In this document: one piece after another, positions 17,729 through 25,787 of the stretch
Layout: the number at the start of each line of letters is the position of its first letter
How positions within the stretch are numbered: the stretch's first letter is position 1
The notes under the pieces: model-generated
Seen by the model: the letters and a program-made list of their open reading frames with translations, nothing else
Told to the model about the DNA's origin: nothing
Databases searched by the model: none
Origin: Mycolicibacterium frederiksbergense
Lineage (GTDB): Bacteria; Actinomycetota; Actinomycetes; Mycobacteriales; Mycobacteriaceae
Length of the DNA: 64,000 bases
Reading direction: 5' to 3'
NCBI RefSeq assembly: GCF_012223425.1
Contig: NZ_CP038797.1
Coordinates: 125,353 to 189,352, forward strand
Position numbers and translations under genes: made by a program

Positions 17729-18418
17729 CTACGCGCAGGCGTTGATCGCTGCGGTCTTCTCGCTCACGGTGATCGGCAGGTCGTACTTCACATTGACCGC
17801 CAGGTACTCCTTGGCGAAGAGGCAGCGCGATTCGGGCAGGGAGGGAGACCACTCATCGAGCGTCGCATCGCTTTTCGCTTGGTTCACGCTGGAGGACAGT
17901 GCGCGAAGTTCAGTGAGGTCGTTGGCGAAGATCTGACGCTTGGTCGGATCCCATTGCCAGGCACCAGCATTCCACGCTCTATGAAGAGAAACGGTATGGT
18001 CGATCTCAACGTCATCGAGGTCGACGCGTTCGCCGCTGTAGGGATCCTGTAACCAACCGGCGATGACCTTGCAGTTTCGGGTCCCTGCCTTGAACGTGGT
18101 ATCGCGCAGATCCCTTTGTAGAACACGGGATCTCGTGTCACACCCGGTGTGATCGGTTGGGTCGTTCCACGCTGGCCCGAACACGCACGCCTTACCCTTC
18201 TTACAGCTGCGCTCGTAGCCCGGCACGTCGTCGATGCGGTCGACGACCCTGATCTGATCGAGCAGTGTCGCGAGATCTCCGGAGGGAGCTGGTGCGGCGA
18301 TCGCCACTGTGTCACCGCGGTATCCGAGGTCCAGACCGGGGTGCAGCCAGGCCGCGATCGCCACCACTGCGGCCGCAACCGCTACAGCCCCACCACGCTT
18401 GCGTCGACGCCGAACCAT
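17729..18418 (-). CDS. Exported HNH endonuclease-family protein
   Basis: 229 aa. A basic N-terminus and a hydrophobic segment (GGAVAVAAAVVAIAAWL) give a signal anchor. The C-terminal half has the HNH pattern VDLDDVEIDHTVSLHRAW, RQIFANDLTELRAL and SVNQAKSDATLDEW, as in secreted DUF1524/GmrSD-C-like nucleases of actinobacteria. Four or more Cys in the middle (SCKKGKACVFGP, DHTGCD, RNCKV) suggest disulfides outside the cell. May be a secreted nuclease; conjugative and phage elements often carry one. Confidence 0.8.
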   Translation of the reverse strand: MVRRRRKRGGAVAVAAAVVAIAAWLHPGLDLGYRGDTVAIAAPAPSGDLATLLDQIRVVDRIDDVPGYERSCKKGKACVFGPAWNDPTDHTGCDTRSRVLQRDLRDTTFKAGTRNCKVIAGWLQDPYSGERVDLDDVEIDHTVSLHRAWNAGAWQWDPTKRQIFANDLTELRALSSSVNQAKSDATLDEWSPSLPESRCLFAKEYLAVNVKYDLPITVSEKTAAINACA

Positions 18419-18539
18419 CTTGATGTCCTCCCGGAATTCACAGTGCCTGCTCAGGTTATCCGCCGGTTCGGACAGAAATGCTTGCCGCGAGCCTCTGAAT
18501 TCGACTGCCCGTCATTGCGTTCCCACGAAGAGGGCGTTG

Positions 18540-18562
18540 TTCAGCGGCGATGTCACGTCCCC
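18540..18562 (-). repeat. Dispersed intergenic repeat copy
   Basis: Minus strand GGGGACGTGACATC followed by GCCGCTGAA: one mismatch to the core, CTG at the shared spacing. Lies between the DUF2637 stop (18588) and the HNH gene start (18418); the flanking CGCC before the core matches the two 28-kb copies. Confidence 0.7.
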
Positions 18563-18587
18563 GGCGTTCGAGCGGTAAGCCCCTGCT

Positions 18588-19472
18588 CTATTGCGAAGCC
18601 GGACTGTCCGTAGCGGGGGCCTGGCCCATCGCTGCGGCACCGGCCTGCAGGAGCTTGCTCACGGTCTCATGGTGCAGGCCGGTCTTCTTGTTGATGAACC
18701 GTTTCGACTGGGCGCCGTCGTGCGCGAGTTCGAGTACATCGGCGATCTGCTCGACCGGTCGATCCGCGATCGCCTTCTGTGTCGGGTTCTGCTCCTTCAC
18801 CCTGTGCGCGACCTCGACCCAGTACCGACGCCGGTACGCCGCGCGCTGCGCCTCCTGTGTTTCCTGGTGTGCTCGAACAGCTTTGATGGTCATTGGGCGC
18901 ACGCGGCTGAGGATGGCCGCGCCGTGAGCGGTCGCGAGGAGGCTCACCGGTGGCACAACACCGATCGCAGCTTTGAGCCACGGTTCCAGCTCGGCGGTCG
19001 GCGGAAGAGTGGCGTGCAGAGCATTGGCGCCGACGCTGGCCATAGCGGCCAAAGCCAGTACCCACCAGAAGAATCGACGGTTCGAGCGCTGCTGTTGCCC
19101 GTACGCGCCCAATGCGAGCACGGCCATCGTGGCGCTCAGGATGGTCCCGTCGACGATGATGGGCCACAGCGGCGCAAGGCTGCGGTTGTAGCCGGCACGG
19201 ATCGCGAGGTCGGTCAGCGACGCGAAACTCAGGATGAACGAGGCGATTCCGATGATCGCGGTGATACCGACCGCCGCGAAGCGAGTCGCGCGCAGCATCT
19301 TCGCCGACCCTGGGGCGGCCAGGACCTCCTCGTCGCCCGCGAGCACCAGGTCGTCGTCAGTGACCGGGACCGTCGGCGCGGCCGTCAGTGGTGCCATCGG
19401 CATCGTGGATGCCACGGATGATCCGTTGCGGGCGGGGTGTGTGTCTAGTGGGGCGTCGTCGACGACTGTCAT
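18588..19472 (-). CDS. DUF2637 membrane protein (plasmid/ICE type)
   Basis: 294 aa. About 70 polar N-terminal residues, then four transmembrane helices (TRFAAVGITAIIGIASFILS; APLWPIIVDGTILSATMAVL; FFWWVLALAAMASVGANALH; GVVPPVSLLATAHGAAIL), the DUF2637 signature. The C-terminal cytoplasmic part has a helical, coiled-coil-like segment and a HTH-like end (KKTGLHHETVSKLLQAG). DUF2637 proteins sit on actinobacterial conjugative plasmids and ICEs next to transfer or replication genes, which fits a mobile-element origin for this half of the window. Confidence 0.8.
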   Translation of the reverse strand: MTVVDDAPLDTHPARNGSSVASTMPMAPLTAAPTVPVTDDDLVLAGDEEVLAAPGSAKMLRATRFAAVGITAIIGIASFILSFASLTDLAIRAGYNRSLAPLWPIIVDGTILSATMAVLALGAYGQQQRSNRRFFWWVLALAAMASVGANALHATLPPTAELEPWLKAAIGVVPPVSLLATAHGAAILSRVRPMTIKAVRAHQETQEAQRAAYRRRYWVEVAHRVKEQNPTQKAIADRPVEQIADVLELAHDGAQSKRFINKKTGLHHETVSKLLQAGAAAMGQAPATDSPASQ

Positions 19473-19533
19473 GGCGTCCTCAGGGTTCGGCGGCGAAATC
19501 GAGATGTCACGGGTTTTGGTTTACTGAAAACGG

Positions 19534-19550
19534 CTGGCACACAATGCCAG
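19534..19550. promoter_or_regulatory. Palindrome upstream of DUF2637 gene
   Basis: Perfect inverted repeat CTGGCA-CACAA-TGCCAG, 62 bp before the DUF2637 start in a relatively AT-rich stretch. Candidate repressor site. Confidence 0.35.
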
Positions 19551-19635
19551 TACTCAGCACCATCACCGAAAGCGTAACACCGTCTCGGCGCCTATCCGGG
19601 GGCCGCGACCACCGGAAATGACAGAGCCCCGGCCG

Positions 19636-20652
19636 CTAGTGACCCGAGGAGGTCGAGCCGCCGGCTGTGCCGAACGGCGGCTCTTCGGACTCGATCTCCG
19701 GGATCGCTCCGAACGTCTGCTCGACCCCCGGCGGGCCGTCGTAGAGCTTGTCCTCCGGGAAGATCGCGGGGTCGCGCTTGCTCGACTCCCCGCCGCCCTG
19801 CTTGTTGCCGCCGTGCATGCCGTGCATGGGCATCATCGGCATCATCGGCATCCGGCTGCCGGCGGCGCCCGCCGGCGACCCGCCACCGGGCGCTTGCAGA
19901 GCGCTCGCCTGCAGCGCACTGGATCCGTTCATCGGGGTGATCGGGCCCTCTAGGCCTGCCGGCATCGTTGTACCGGGGTCCATGCCGCCGCCCCCGCCAC
20001 CGCCGCCGAAGCCACCCCCGCCAGCACCGAGGCCGTCGAGGCCGAGATCCGGCGCGGAGACCTCCGCGGACGCCGATTCGGCGACCTTGCTGACGAGTTG
20101 GCCGACCTGCTCGCCTGCCTTGCCCACTGCCTCGCCGACCTTGCTACCGATCTGCGAGAGCTGCTGGGAAAGCTGCTGGGCGATCTGGGAGCCGGTCTGC
20201 ATGCCCATCTGCATGACCTGCTGCATCATCTGCTGAGACTGGTCCCCGCCGAGCATCTCCTCGGCCTTGGCCTTGGCTTCCTCATCGATCGACTCGGGAT
20301 CCAGCTGCCCCGCCACGTCCGAGCCCGCCAGGCCCTGGCCCGGGGTGCCGCCGTTCTGGAAGCCAGCCGCGTTCTGAGCGTCTTGGCTCTCGATGCTCGA
20401 CATGCCCTGCTGGGTCGTGCCGTTGAGGTCAGTGGCCCCATTGCTCAGGGCAGGACCGGCGGGTGAGAGACCCACCTGCAGCTGTCCGGTCAACATGGAA
20501 ATTTGGTTGCCCACCGGGCTCGACGCTCCGGGCGGGGACAGCGCAGAGGACACCCCGCTGGACAGGTCTGACCCCGCCTGAGTGCCCTTGTCGCCCAGGT
20601 CGTTGGAGCCGCCCCGAAATGCCGGCAGATCGAATGTCAATGGCTGACCCAT
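19636..20652 (-). CDS. ESX-associated Gly/Gln/Met-rich protein
   Basis: 338 aa. An N-terminal helical region (about 1-60), acidic/Ala middle (DEEAKAKAEEMLGGD), a Gln/Met-rich segment (QQMMQQVMQMGMQTGSQIAQ), a Gly-rich run of more than ten Gly, a Met/Pro/His patch (MPMMPMMPMHGMHGG) and a conserved-looking acidic end (IFPEDKLYDGPPGVEQTFGA). This layout, helical start and disordered acidic tail, is that of ESX secretion-associated proteins. No signal peptide. Precise family not identified. Confidence 0.6.
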   Translation of the reverse strand: MGQPLTFDLPAFRGGSNDLGDKGTQAGSDLSSGVSSALSPPGASSPVGNQISMLTGQLQVGLSPAGPALSNGATDLNGTTQQGMSSIESQDAQNAAGFQNGGTPGQGLAGSDVAGQLDPESIDEEAKAKAEEMLGGDQSQQMMQQVMQMGMQTGSQIAQQLSQQLSQIGSKVGEAVGKAGEQVGQLVSKVAESASAEVSAPDLGLDGLGAGGGGFGGGGGGGGMDPGTTMPAGLEGPITPMNGSSALQASALQAPGGGSPAGAAGSRMPMMPMMPMHGMHGGNKQGGGESSKRDPAIFPEDKLYDGPPGVEQTFGAIPEIESEEPPFGTAGGSTSSGH

Positions 20653-20733
20653 GGACGTCAGTTTAGCTGCAGGAACGCGCTGGAAGGGCGGCGATCACAG
20701 CCAGTTCTCTGTCGTTGGCGGCCGACTCAGACG

Positions 20734-21000
20734 TTAGATCCGGGTAGGGAGATCCGGCCGGGACGCGGCCGCGGAGAGGTCCAGCAGCGCAAGGAGTGTC
20801 CGGCGGGCGTCGAGGTCGGTTGGGTCGTCGTGCAGCTCGTCGCAGGCGATCTTGATGCGTCGTGCGTGGGCGCGTTCATCGAGCGGTGGGGTGGCCTGCA
20901 GGAGGACGTGGCGGACGTTGGTCTGGGCGACGGGATCTAGTGGTGCGCAGTACAGGTCGTCGCAGGCGACCTTGATCTGGTGAGTGAGCGCGTCTGTCAT
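20734..21000 (-). CDS. Small protein with internal duplication
   Basis: 88 aa made of two similar about 40-residue halves: QIKVACDDLYCAPLDPVAQT then RIKIACDELHDDPTDLDARR, each followed by a short Leu-rich helix. Function unknown. Divergent from the 21.1-kb gene across a palindromic promoter region. Confidence 0.55.
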   Translation of the reverse strand: MTDALTHQIKVACDDLYCAPLDPVAQTNVRHVLLQATPPLDERAHARRIKIACDELHDDPTDLDARRTLLALLDLSAAASRPDLPTRI

Positions 21001-21028
21001 TGCAACCCCCGACCGATAAGCAACTCGT

Positions 21029-21047
21029 GTTGAGTTGTGTACTCAAC
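21029..21047. promoter_or_regulatory. Divergent-promoter palindrome
   Basis: GTTGAGT-TGTGT-ACTCAAC, perfect 7-bp arms, between the divergent genes ending at 21000 and starting at 21138. A TATAG follows about 15 bp to the right. Confidence 0.45.
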
Positions 21048-21137
21048 TGTTCTTGTCACTATAGACGCGTGGCGCGGACTATCAAGGCGTGTTGTCATCA
21101 GCTCACGAGAAATGTTGAGCCTCAGGGTTAACCTCCA

Positions 21138-21527
21138 GTGGTGGCTTTCGACGACCTCACCGCTGAGGACCTGGCGGCCGCCAGCAGGCGGATTGCTGCA
21201 GACACCCTTCACTCGGCACGCCTCGTTGCCGCCGAGTACCTTGTCGCGGGCCCGGGGGCGAGTGCGGGCGACGCTGCCACCGCGGTCGACGTCCTCCTCG
21301 CGCGTGATCCTGCGGACAGCCGCTTCGAACTGCTCCAGGCGTTCGAGAAACCCTGGGCCGCGCTGACTATCCGAATCCTCGCACCGGTTGCCGACCCCAC
21401 ATCCGCTATGCAGGACGCCCGCGACCGGGGTGTCACCGCGGCGGCGATCGCCAAGGCGCTCGGGGTCACCCAGCAGGCGCTCTACCAGAATCCGCGGTAC
21501 GCCGACATCGTGCGGAAACCGCGCTAA
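21138..21527 (+). CDS. Small HTH-type protein
   Basis: 129 aa, GTG start (a second GTG follows at once). An Ala-rich helical N-terminal two thirds is followed by a helix-turn-helix-like end, DRGVTAAAIAKALGVTQQAL. Possibly a regulator for the divergent gene; no family named with confidence. Confidence 0.55.
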   Translation: MVAFDDLTAEDLAAASRRIAADTLHSARLVAAEYLVAGPGASAGDAATAVDVLLARDPADSRFELLQAFEKPWAALTIRILAPVADPTSAMQDARDRGVTAAAIAKALGVTQQALYQNPRYADIVRKPR

Positions 21528-21567
21528 CGCGACCTCGTGTCCACTCTGCCGAACGACGCCCTGTGCG

Positions 21568-21978
21568 TCAGCACGAACGGATTTGGTCGATACTCTGAGT
21601 GCGATTGGTGTCATCTCGGCCTTGTGCGCGTACGACGCTTCTCCTGACGAAACCGCTTCCACCGTCCAAGTTGATCTTTACGAAGGCAGTTTCCGTCGGC
21701 GTGGTGCCAGAGAGGTCCTTCACATAGGTGGTCGCGGTGGATTGGCAGATTGCGGTCACGGTGGAGTTCGCCGGCAGTGTCCATTTCTGGGATGGAGCGG
21801 TGGTCGTGTTGGCGAGGATGTCGCTCGTGGAGTCGAATGGGGCGTCGTACACGGGAGCCTCGCTGACAAGGATCCCCGGCCAGCCTTCGGCGCCAGGCTT
21901 GTCATCACTGCACGCCACTGCGGCGCCGCTGACGAGAAGCGCGGCAAGTATCAGGTCGACTGTCTTGGTGATCGCCAT
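21568..21978 (-). CDS. Putative lipoprotein
   Basis: 136 aa. Start at 21978 (GAGG upstream) gives a typical signal: ITKTVDLILAALLVSGAAVA followed by Cys, an acceptable lipobox. The mature part is Thr-rich and beta-like (VSEAPVYDAP, VTAICQSTATTYV), similar to small SH3-type exported domains. An upstream ATG at 22038 is possible but would bury the signal peptide. Confidence 0.6.
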   Translation of the reverse strand: MAITKTVDLILAALLVSGAAVACSDDKPGAEGWPGILVSEAPVYDAPFDSTSDILANTTTAPSQKWTLPANSTVTAICQSTATTYVKDLSGTTPTETAFVKINLDGGSGFVRRSVVRAQGRDDTNRTQSIDQIRSC

Positions 21979-22092
21979 TCTGGGCCTCGTTTCAGTTGAT
22001 GGGGCGTTCCCGAGGGAAGTACCTGGCCGATCAACCATTTCCGTCAGCGTTTGACGAACAATTCGCGCGGATGCCCCGCTGACGGCAATTTG

Positions 22093-22115
22093 TGAAACTT
22101 TGTTTCAAAGTTTCA
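22093..22115. promoter_or_regulatory. Perfect 10-bp palindrome
   Basis: TGAAACTTTG-TTT-CAAAGTTTCA, in an AT-rich island between two minus-strand genes (22133 stop; 21978 start). Symmetry and low GC suit a repressor operator for the lipoprotein gene; a weak terminator is the alternative. Confidence 0.5.
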
Positions 22116-22132
22116 TCCAAGAACCGGGGCCC

Positions 22133-22436
22133 CTATGAGGTCCGAGTGGCGGCCGCCTTGCTGATCTGGTTTTCGTACTTGATGTCGCTTTTGTAGTCGA
22201 TGACGAGGCCGCTGGCGTAGTGCTTGAGGACGTGTTCGGCGACGACGCGGATGGCCGTGTCGGTGCAGTCTTCGTGGTGGAGGCGGGCGAGGTAGTCCTG
22301 CATGCGTGGGGTGAATTGGCCGTCCTTGGGGTCGATGATGTCTTCGCCTGCAAGAAAGTCGGTTTGGGCATCAGTTGAGTAGCCCGACGTTGATTTGGCC
22401 GGAGAATGGGCCTTCTTGGATGCCGCAGTAAGTCAT
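22133..22436 (-). CDS. Hypothetical protein, reading frame split by one base
   Basis: The ATG at 22436 overlaps the upstream stop (ATGA) and opens MTYCGIQEGPFSGQINVG; the next frame then carries YSTDAQTDFLAGEDIIDP and continues as good coding sequence (MQDYLARLHHEDCTDTAIRV, HYASGLVIDYKSD) to a stop at 22133. Removing one G from the GGG at the joint restores a single frame of about 100 aa. As written, the first frame ends after 21 codons. Probably a sequence error or a fresh frameshift. No family recognised. Confidence 0.6.
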
Positions 22437-22843
22437 GCGCGGGTCCCCTGTGCTTGGGGGTTGGCTGGGTCTTGCGTTTCGGCGGCGGTGCCGGGGGCGG
22501 CCGGTTCGACGTTGGCGCGCCAACCCTTGTCGATGGGGGCGTCGTGGGCGGGGATGGTGACGGTGCGGTCGGTGCCGGAGAGTGTGCGGCCCGTCCTGGT
22601 TTCTGCGGGGACTGGTTCGTGTGGGACGAGGTCGTGGCGGATGACGATGTGGCCGTGTTCTTCCAGTGAGCCGAAGGTGCGACCTTGTTGGCCGTGGGCG
22701 GCGTGGCCGTCGATGAGGAAGACGGGGAAGGTGCTGTGGCCTCGGCGCGCCATGTTCGGGTGTTCGTGGCCGTATTGGACGCGGCCGGCCTGGACGAGTT
22801 CGAGGGCTTCGCGTTGCCGGGGTGAGAGGCGCTTGGGGGTCAT
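22433..22843 (-). CDS. Hypothetical protein in methyltransferase operon
   Basis: 136 aa, soluble, His- and Arg-rich (YGHEHPNMARRGHSTFPV), no family recognised. N-terminal segment KRLSPRQREALELVQAG is helix-turn-helix-like. Between the C5 methyltransferase (70 bp upstream) and the frameshifted 22.1-kb gene, with which it overlaps by 4 nt; all are on the minus strand. Confidence 0.6.
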   Translation of the reverse strand: MTPKRLSPRQREALELVQAGRVQYGHEHPNMARRGHSTFPVFLIDGHAAHGQQGRTFGSLEEHGHIVIRHDLVPHEPVPAETRTGRTLSGTDRTVTIPAHDAPIDKGWRANVEPAAPGTAAETQDPANPQAQGTRA

Positions 22844-22913
22844 CGTGGTGCTCCTTGGCTCGCTGGTTGGGCGGGGACGACGGCCGCGGCGCTCCGTGCC
22901 GGTTGGCGGGGGT

Positions 22914-23876
22914 TCATGCTGCGCCTGCGAGTGTTTCGCCGAGGCTGGCGGCGACTCGGTGTCCGAGCCAGCGGGCGATGGGGACGGCGACTGCGTTGCC
23001 GATTTGGCGTTTGACGTCGGCGCGGTTGCCGGTGAATGCGTAGGTGTCGGGGAAGCCCTGTGCGCGTGCGCATTCGCGGTTGGTGATCATGCGGTGGTAG
23101 GTGCCGTCGGTGGTGACGGTGGCTAGGCCGTGGTGGTTGCCGCCGGCGGTGATGGCGGCCAGGGGGTGCTGGTCGGCTCGGCGCGGTTTGGCGTTGCGCC
23201 GGTAGACGACGAGATGGGGCGCGTTGGGCTCGACGATCTGGTCGATCTGCGGGGAGACGTAGAGCCTGCGGGTGACGGGTTTCCCTGGGTCGGAGTCGAG
23301 GATCGCGGCGGCGGCAACGGGGGGCAGGTGGGGCAGGGTGAGGTCGACGTCACCGTTGCGAGTGAAGATGCCGAACCAGCGCTTGCGGCGTTGCGGCAGA
23401 CCGAAGTCGGCGGCGTCGAGGATGGCGGTCTGGGCGTGGTAGCCGAGGGCGGTCATGCCGTCGAGCCACCAGTTGTAGAGCACCCAGTCGGTGAATTCTG
23501 GGACGTTCTCGACGATGACCGCTTCGTAGGCGTGGACTTCGGCGGCGGCGATGACGGCGAATGCCGTTGCTCTGTCGACTGCTCCGGCGTCTTGGCGGCG
23601 CAGTTCCTGGTCGACGGGCAGTTTCTTGCGGCCGCCGGCGGGTGTGTGCCATACGCACGATGGCGATGCCCACAGCAGTGTGGTGGTGGGGAATCGGCGC
23701 ATATCGGTTTCGTGCAGGTTGGCGAGGTGGTGTTCGGCGTCGGGGTGGTTTCGGCGGTGCGTTTCGACGGCGCGGTCCCAGTGGTTGGCGCAGGCGCGGA
23801 CTTCCCAGCCTGCGAGGCGGAGGCCTTCGGAGGAGCCGCCGGCGCCGGAGTAGAAGTCGGTCGCGGTCAGTGTCAT
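22914..23876 (-). CDS. C5-cytosine DNA methyltransferase, orphan
   Basis: 320 aa from the ATG at 23876 (a 48-codon upstream extension lacks domain features). Motif I DFYSGAGGSSEGL, motif IV with catalytic Cys as SPSCVWHTP rather than PPCQ, motif VI VIVENVPEF, motif VIII LPQRRKRWFGIF, motif X IGNAVAVPIARWL. Target-recognition region is short. No restriction endonuclease is adjacent, so probably a phage- or plasmid-type orphan enzyme for self-protection or gene control. Its start region borders the VapBC operator. Confidence 0.9.
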   Translation of the reverse strand: MTLTATDFYSGAGGSSEGLRLAGWEVRACANHWDRAVETHRRNHPDAEHHLANLHETDMRRFPTTTLLWASPSCVWHTPAGGRKKLPVDQELRRQDAGAVDRATAFAVIAAAEVHAYEAVIVENVPEFTDWVLYNWWLDGMTALGYHAQTAILDAADFGLPQRRKRWFGIFTRNGDVDLTLPHLPPVAAAAILDSDPGKPVTRRLYVSPQIDQIVEPNAPHLVVYRRNAKPRRADQHPLAAITAGGNHHGLATVTTDGTYHRMITNRECARAQGFPDTYAFTGNRADVKRQIGNAVAVPIARWLGHRVAASLGETLAGAA

Positions 23877-23959
23877 GGGGTTAGCCTCTCCCTGAAACGG
23901 CTTGTCGTACGGCCTTTTAGCGGCCCCGAAGCTCTCTGGTGCCACCACGGTATCACATG

Positions 23960-23989
23960 GTGTAGCACCTCTCGCCACTAGTGCTACAC
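23960..23989. promoter_or_regulatory. VapB-type operator palindrome
   Basis: GTGTAGCAC-12 nt-GTGCTACAC, perfect 9-bp arms, 7 bp before the antitoxin ATG at 23997. A probable autoregulation site for the three-gene operon that follows. Confidence 0.6.
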
Positions 23990-23996
23990 TTGTTTC

Positions 23997-24260
23997 ATGC
24001 CGACTACGCGACCGCGTCATTTTGTGACGGAGACCGACGACCTTGCGGAGGCCTTGGACCGCGCTGCCGAGCGTTGGCCTGGGCTTAGCAGGCCACAGCT
24101 GCTCGTCCGTTTGGCGCTGCAGGGCGATCGGGCGGCGGTTGAGGCGCGAGAAGCGCGCAGAGATCGTCGGCTGGCGGCGATTGCGGAGTTGAGTGGTTCT
24201 ATGAGTGGGGTTTACGGGCCGGGTTACTTGTCGGATCTGCGTGAGGATTGGCCGTCGTGA
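23997..24260 (+). CDS. vapB: VapB-type antitoxin
   Basis: 87 aa. The N-terminal region (HFVTETDDLAEALDRAAERW, LSRPQLLVRLALQGD) has a ribbon-helix-helix-like pattern; the C-terminus (GVYGPGYLSDLREDW) is the toxin-neutralising tail. Overlaps the toxin GTG by 4 nt. Confidence 0.75.
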   Translation: MPTTRPRHFVTETDDLAEALDRAAERWPGLSRPQLLVRLALQGDRAAVEAREARRDRRLAAIAELSGSMSGVYGPGYLSDLREDWPS

Positions 24261-24646
24261 TCGTCTTGGATGCGTCGGTTCTGGTCGCGTTCTTCAGTGG
24301 TGCGGATGCTCATCATGTGGCGGCGACTGAGCTGTTGGCTGCGGCTGGCGCCGAGGATCTTGTCGTGAGTTCGATGACGTTGGCGGAGCTTCTGGTGGGG
24401 CCGGTGCGGGAGGGTGCGGTTGATGCGCTCTTGGAGGCGCTGGCGCGTTTGGAAGTTGGTGAGGAGTTGTTTCCTGAGGACGTGGCTGTGCGGCTTGCGC
24501 GTTTGCGGGCTGAGACGGGGCTGAGGATGCCTGACTGCTGCGTGTTGCTTGCGGCGGAGTCGGCTGGGGCGGAGACGGTGGGAACCTTCGACGGGAGGCT
24601 TGGGCAGGTTGCGCGGGGCCGGGGTTTGACGGTGGTGGGTGTATGA
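24257..24646 (+). CDS. vapC: VapC-type PIN-domain toxin
   Basis: 129 aa from the GTG at 24257 (GTGA overlap with the antitoxin). PIN acidic residues: VIVLDASVLV, SSMTLAELLVG, MPDCCVLLAAE, GTFDGRLG. Intact. Its stop overlaps the ATG of a third gene by 4 nt, unusual for VapBC and suggesting one functional unit. Confidence 0.85.
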   Translation: MIVLDASVLVAFFSGADAHHVAATELLAAAGAEDLVVSSMTLAELLVGPVREGAVDALLEALARLEVGEELFPEDVAVRLARLRAETGLRMPDCCVLLAAESAGAETVGTFDGRLGQVARGRGLTVVGV

Positions 24647-25725
24647 GTTTGCGGCCGTTGCGGTTTGGGTGTGTGGACCTGGGCGGTCTAGACGACGCGT
24701 TTGATTGGCGCACCGACGGTTTCTTTCGGGCTCTTCGGTGCGACGGAGCGACGGTCAAGGGCGTGGCCAGTGACGCGGAAGCGGTCGCGGAGCTTCTGCG
24801 CCGCGCCGGGGTCCTGGAGGCCGATGGTCCGGTGTATCACGCGCGGCCGAATCACGAGGTCGTGGATTTCGGGTGGCTGTCGGAGGCCGCCGCCGATGCG
24901 GACGATCTCGGCGGGGAGTTCGACCGCCAGCTCCGAGAGGGTCGCCCGGCCGATCTGGCCGGGCGGCTAGAGTCACTTGCTTCCGAGATCCCGGCCAGCC
25001 ATGGTGAGCGCGTGGAGTTGGCGCGGGTGCGTGCCCATGAGTTGAATGTGTCTGCTCCGCAGACGGATTCGCATCGTGTGTTCATGCCGCCTTCGGGCGA
25101 TTCGGACGTGGGGGCTCTCGGGGTTGATGGTGCTGCGACGCGGGGGTGGGCGACGTGGGCGGAGTGGGTTGAACCGCGGCTGTTGGTGTGCACGAACGAT
25201 AAGTCGTGGGGTGACATCGATCGCAATCCTCGAAGGGACACGGTTGTTCGCGTCGCGGAATGGCTGCGCGCCGCCGTTGCCGGCGGCGACGTGGATCGTT
25301 GGCTGGTGAAGATGTTCGCGGGGGAATCGGTGTTTCTGCAGCGCTTGGAGGGGCCGGCGGGCCCGGTATACCAGGTAGGTCCTGGCACCCATCGTGTGCA
25401 CGCCGCGCGGATTTGGGATCTGCCGTGCGTGTTGGGCCGCGTGCATGTGGATCGGCTGGCCACGCCGTTACTGCCGCGTACGCCGCTGTTGGAGGCGTTG
25501 TGGGATGGCTTGTGCCGCCGCGGCCTCCTGAGGGCAGGTACCGATGGTGATCGGTGGTACCTGCAGTCAGTGGTCGCCGACTGGATGCTGACTCCCCCGG
25601 CGGTGGCCACCCAGTGGAACAGGATGTACGAGCGCGTCTACCCCGGTGCGCTGCAGGCGGTGACCGGGTTGTCGCTCGACGAACTGTGCGACGGCGACCG
25701 GTGGGTCAACGCGCTACTCAGGTAG
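24643..25725 (+). CDS. Unknown protein coupled to VapBC, ParB-N-like motif
   Basis: 360 aa, start ATGA-overlaps vapC. No signal peptide. The segment VYQVGPGTHRVHAARIWDLP, with preceding Trp-rich WLVKMFAGESVFLQRL, resembles the ParB/Srx-fold phosphohydrolase motif (G-x-HR-x2-A). The C-terminal third is helical (AVATQWNRMYERVYPG). I do not recognise a named family. Tight coupling to a toxin suggests an accessory factor, second toxin or target-directed enzyme; this is inference. Confidence 0.65.
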   Translation: MSLRPLRFGCVDLGGLDDAFDWRTDGFFRALRCDGATVKGVASDAEAVAELLRRAGVLEADGPVYHARPNHEVVDFGWLSEAAADADDLGGEFDRQLREGRPADLAGRLESLASEIPASHGERVELARVRAHELNVSAPQTDSHRVFMPPSGDSDVGALGVDGAATRGWATWAEWVEPRLLVCTNDKSWGDIDRNPRRDTVVRVAEWLRAAVAGGDVDRWLVKMFAGESVFLQRLEGPAGPVYQVGPGTHRVHAARIWDLPCVLGRVHVDRLATPLLPRTPLLEALWDGLCRRGLLRAGTDGDRWYLQSVVADWMLTPPAVATQWNRMYERVYPGALQAVTGLSLDELCDGDRWVNALLR

Positions 25726-25787
25726 CGGCACACCCGGGAGGTATGTCCGTGTCCCCAGTTCGCTGCGAATGTCATGACGTGCGGTAA

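Noticed and set aside
22105..22371. 88-codon Ser/Thr/Pro-rich frame
   Set aside because: Off-frame shadow of the better coding frame that continues from the split gene at 22436.
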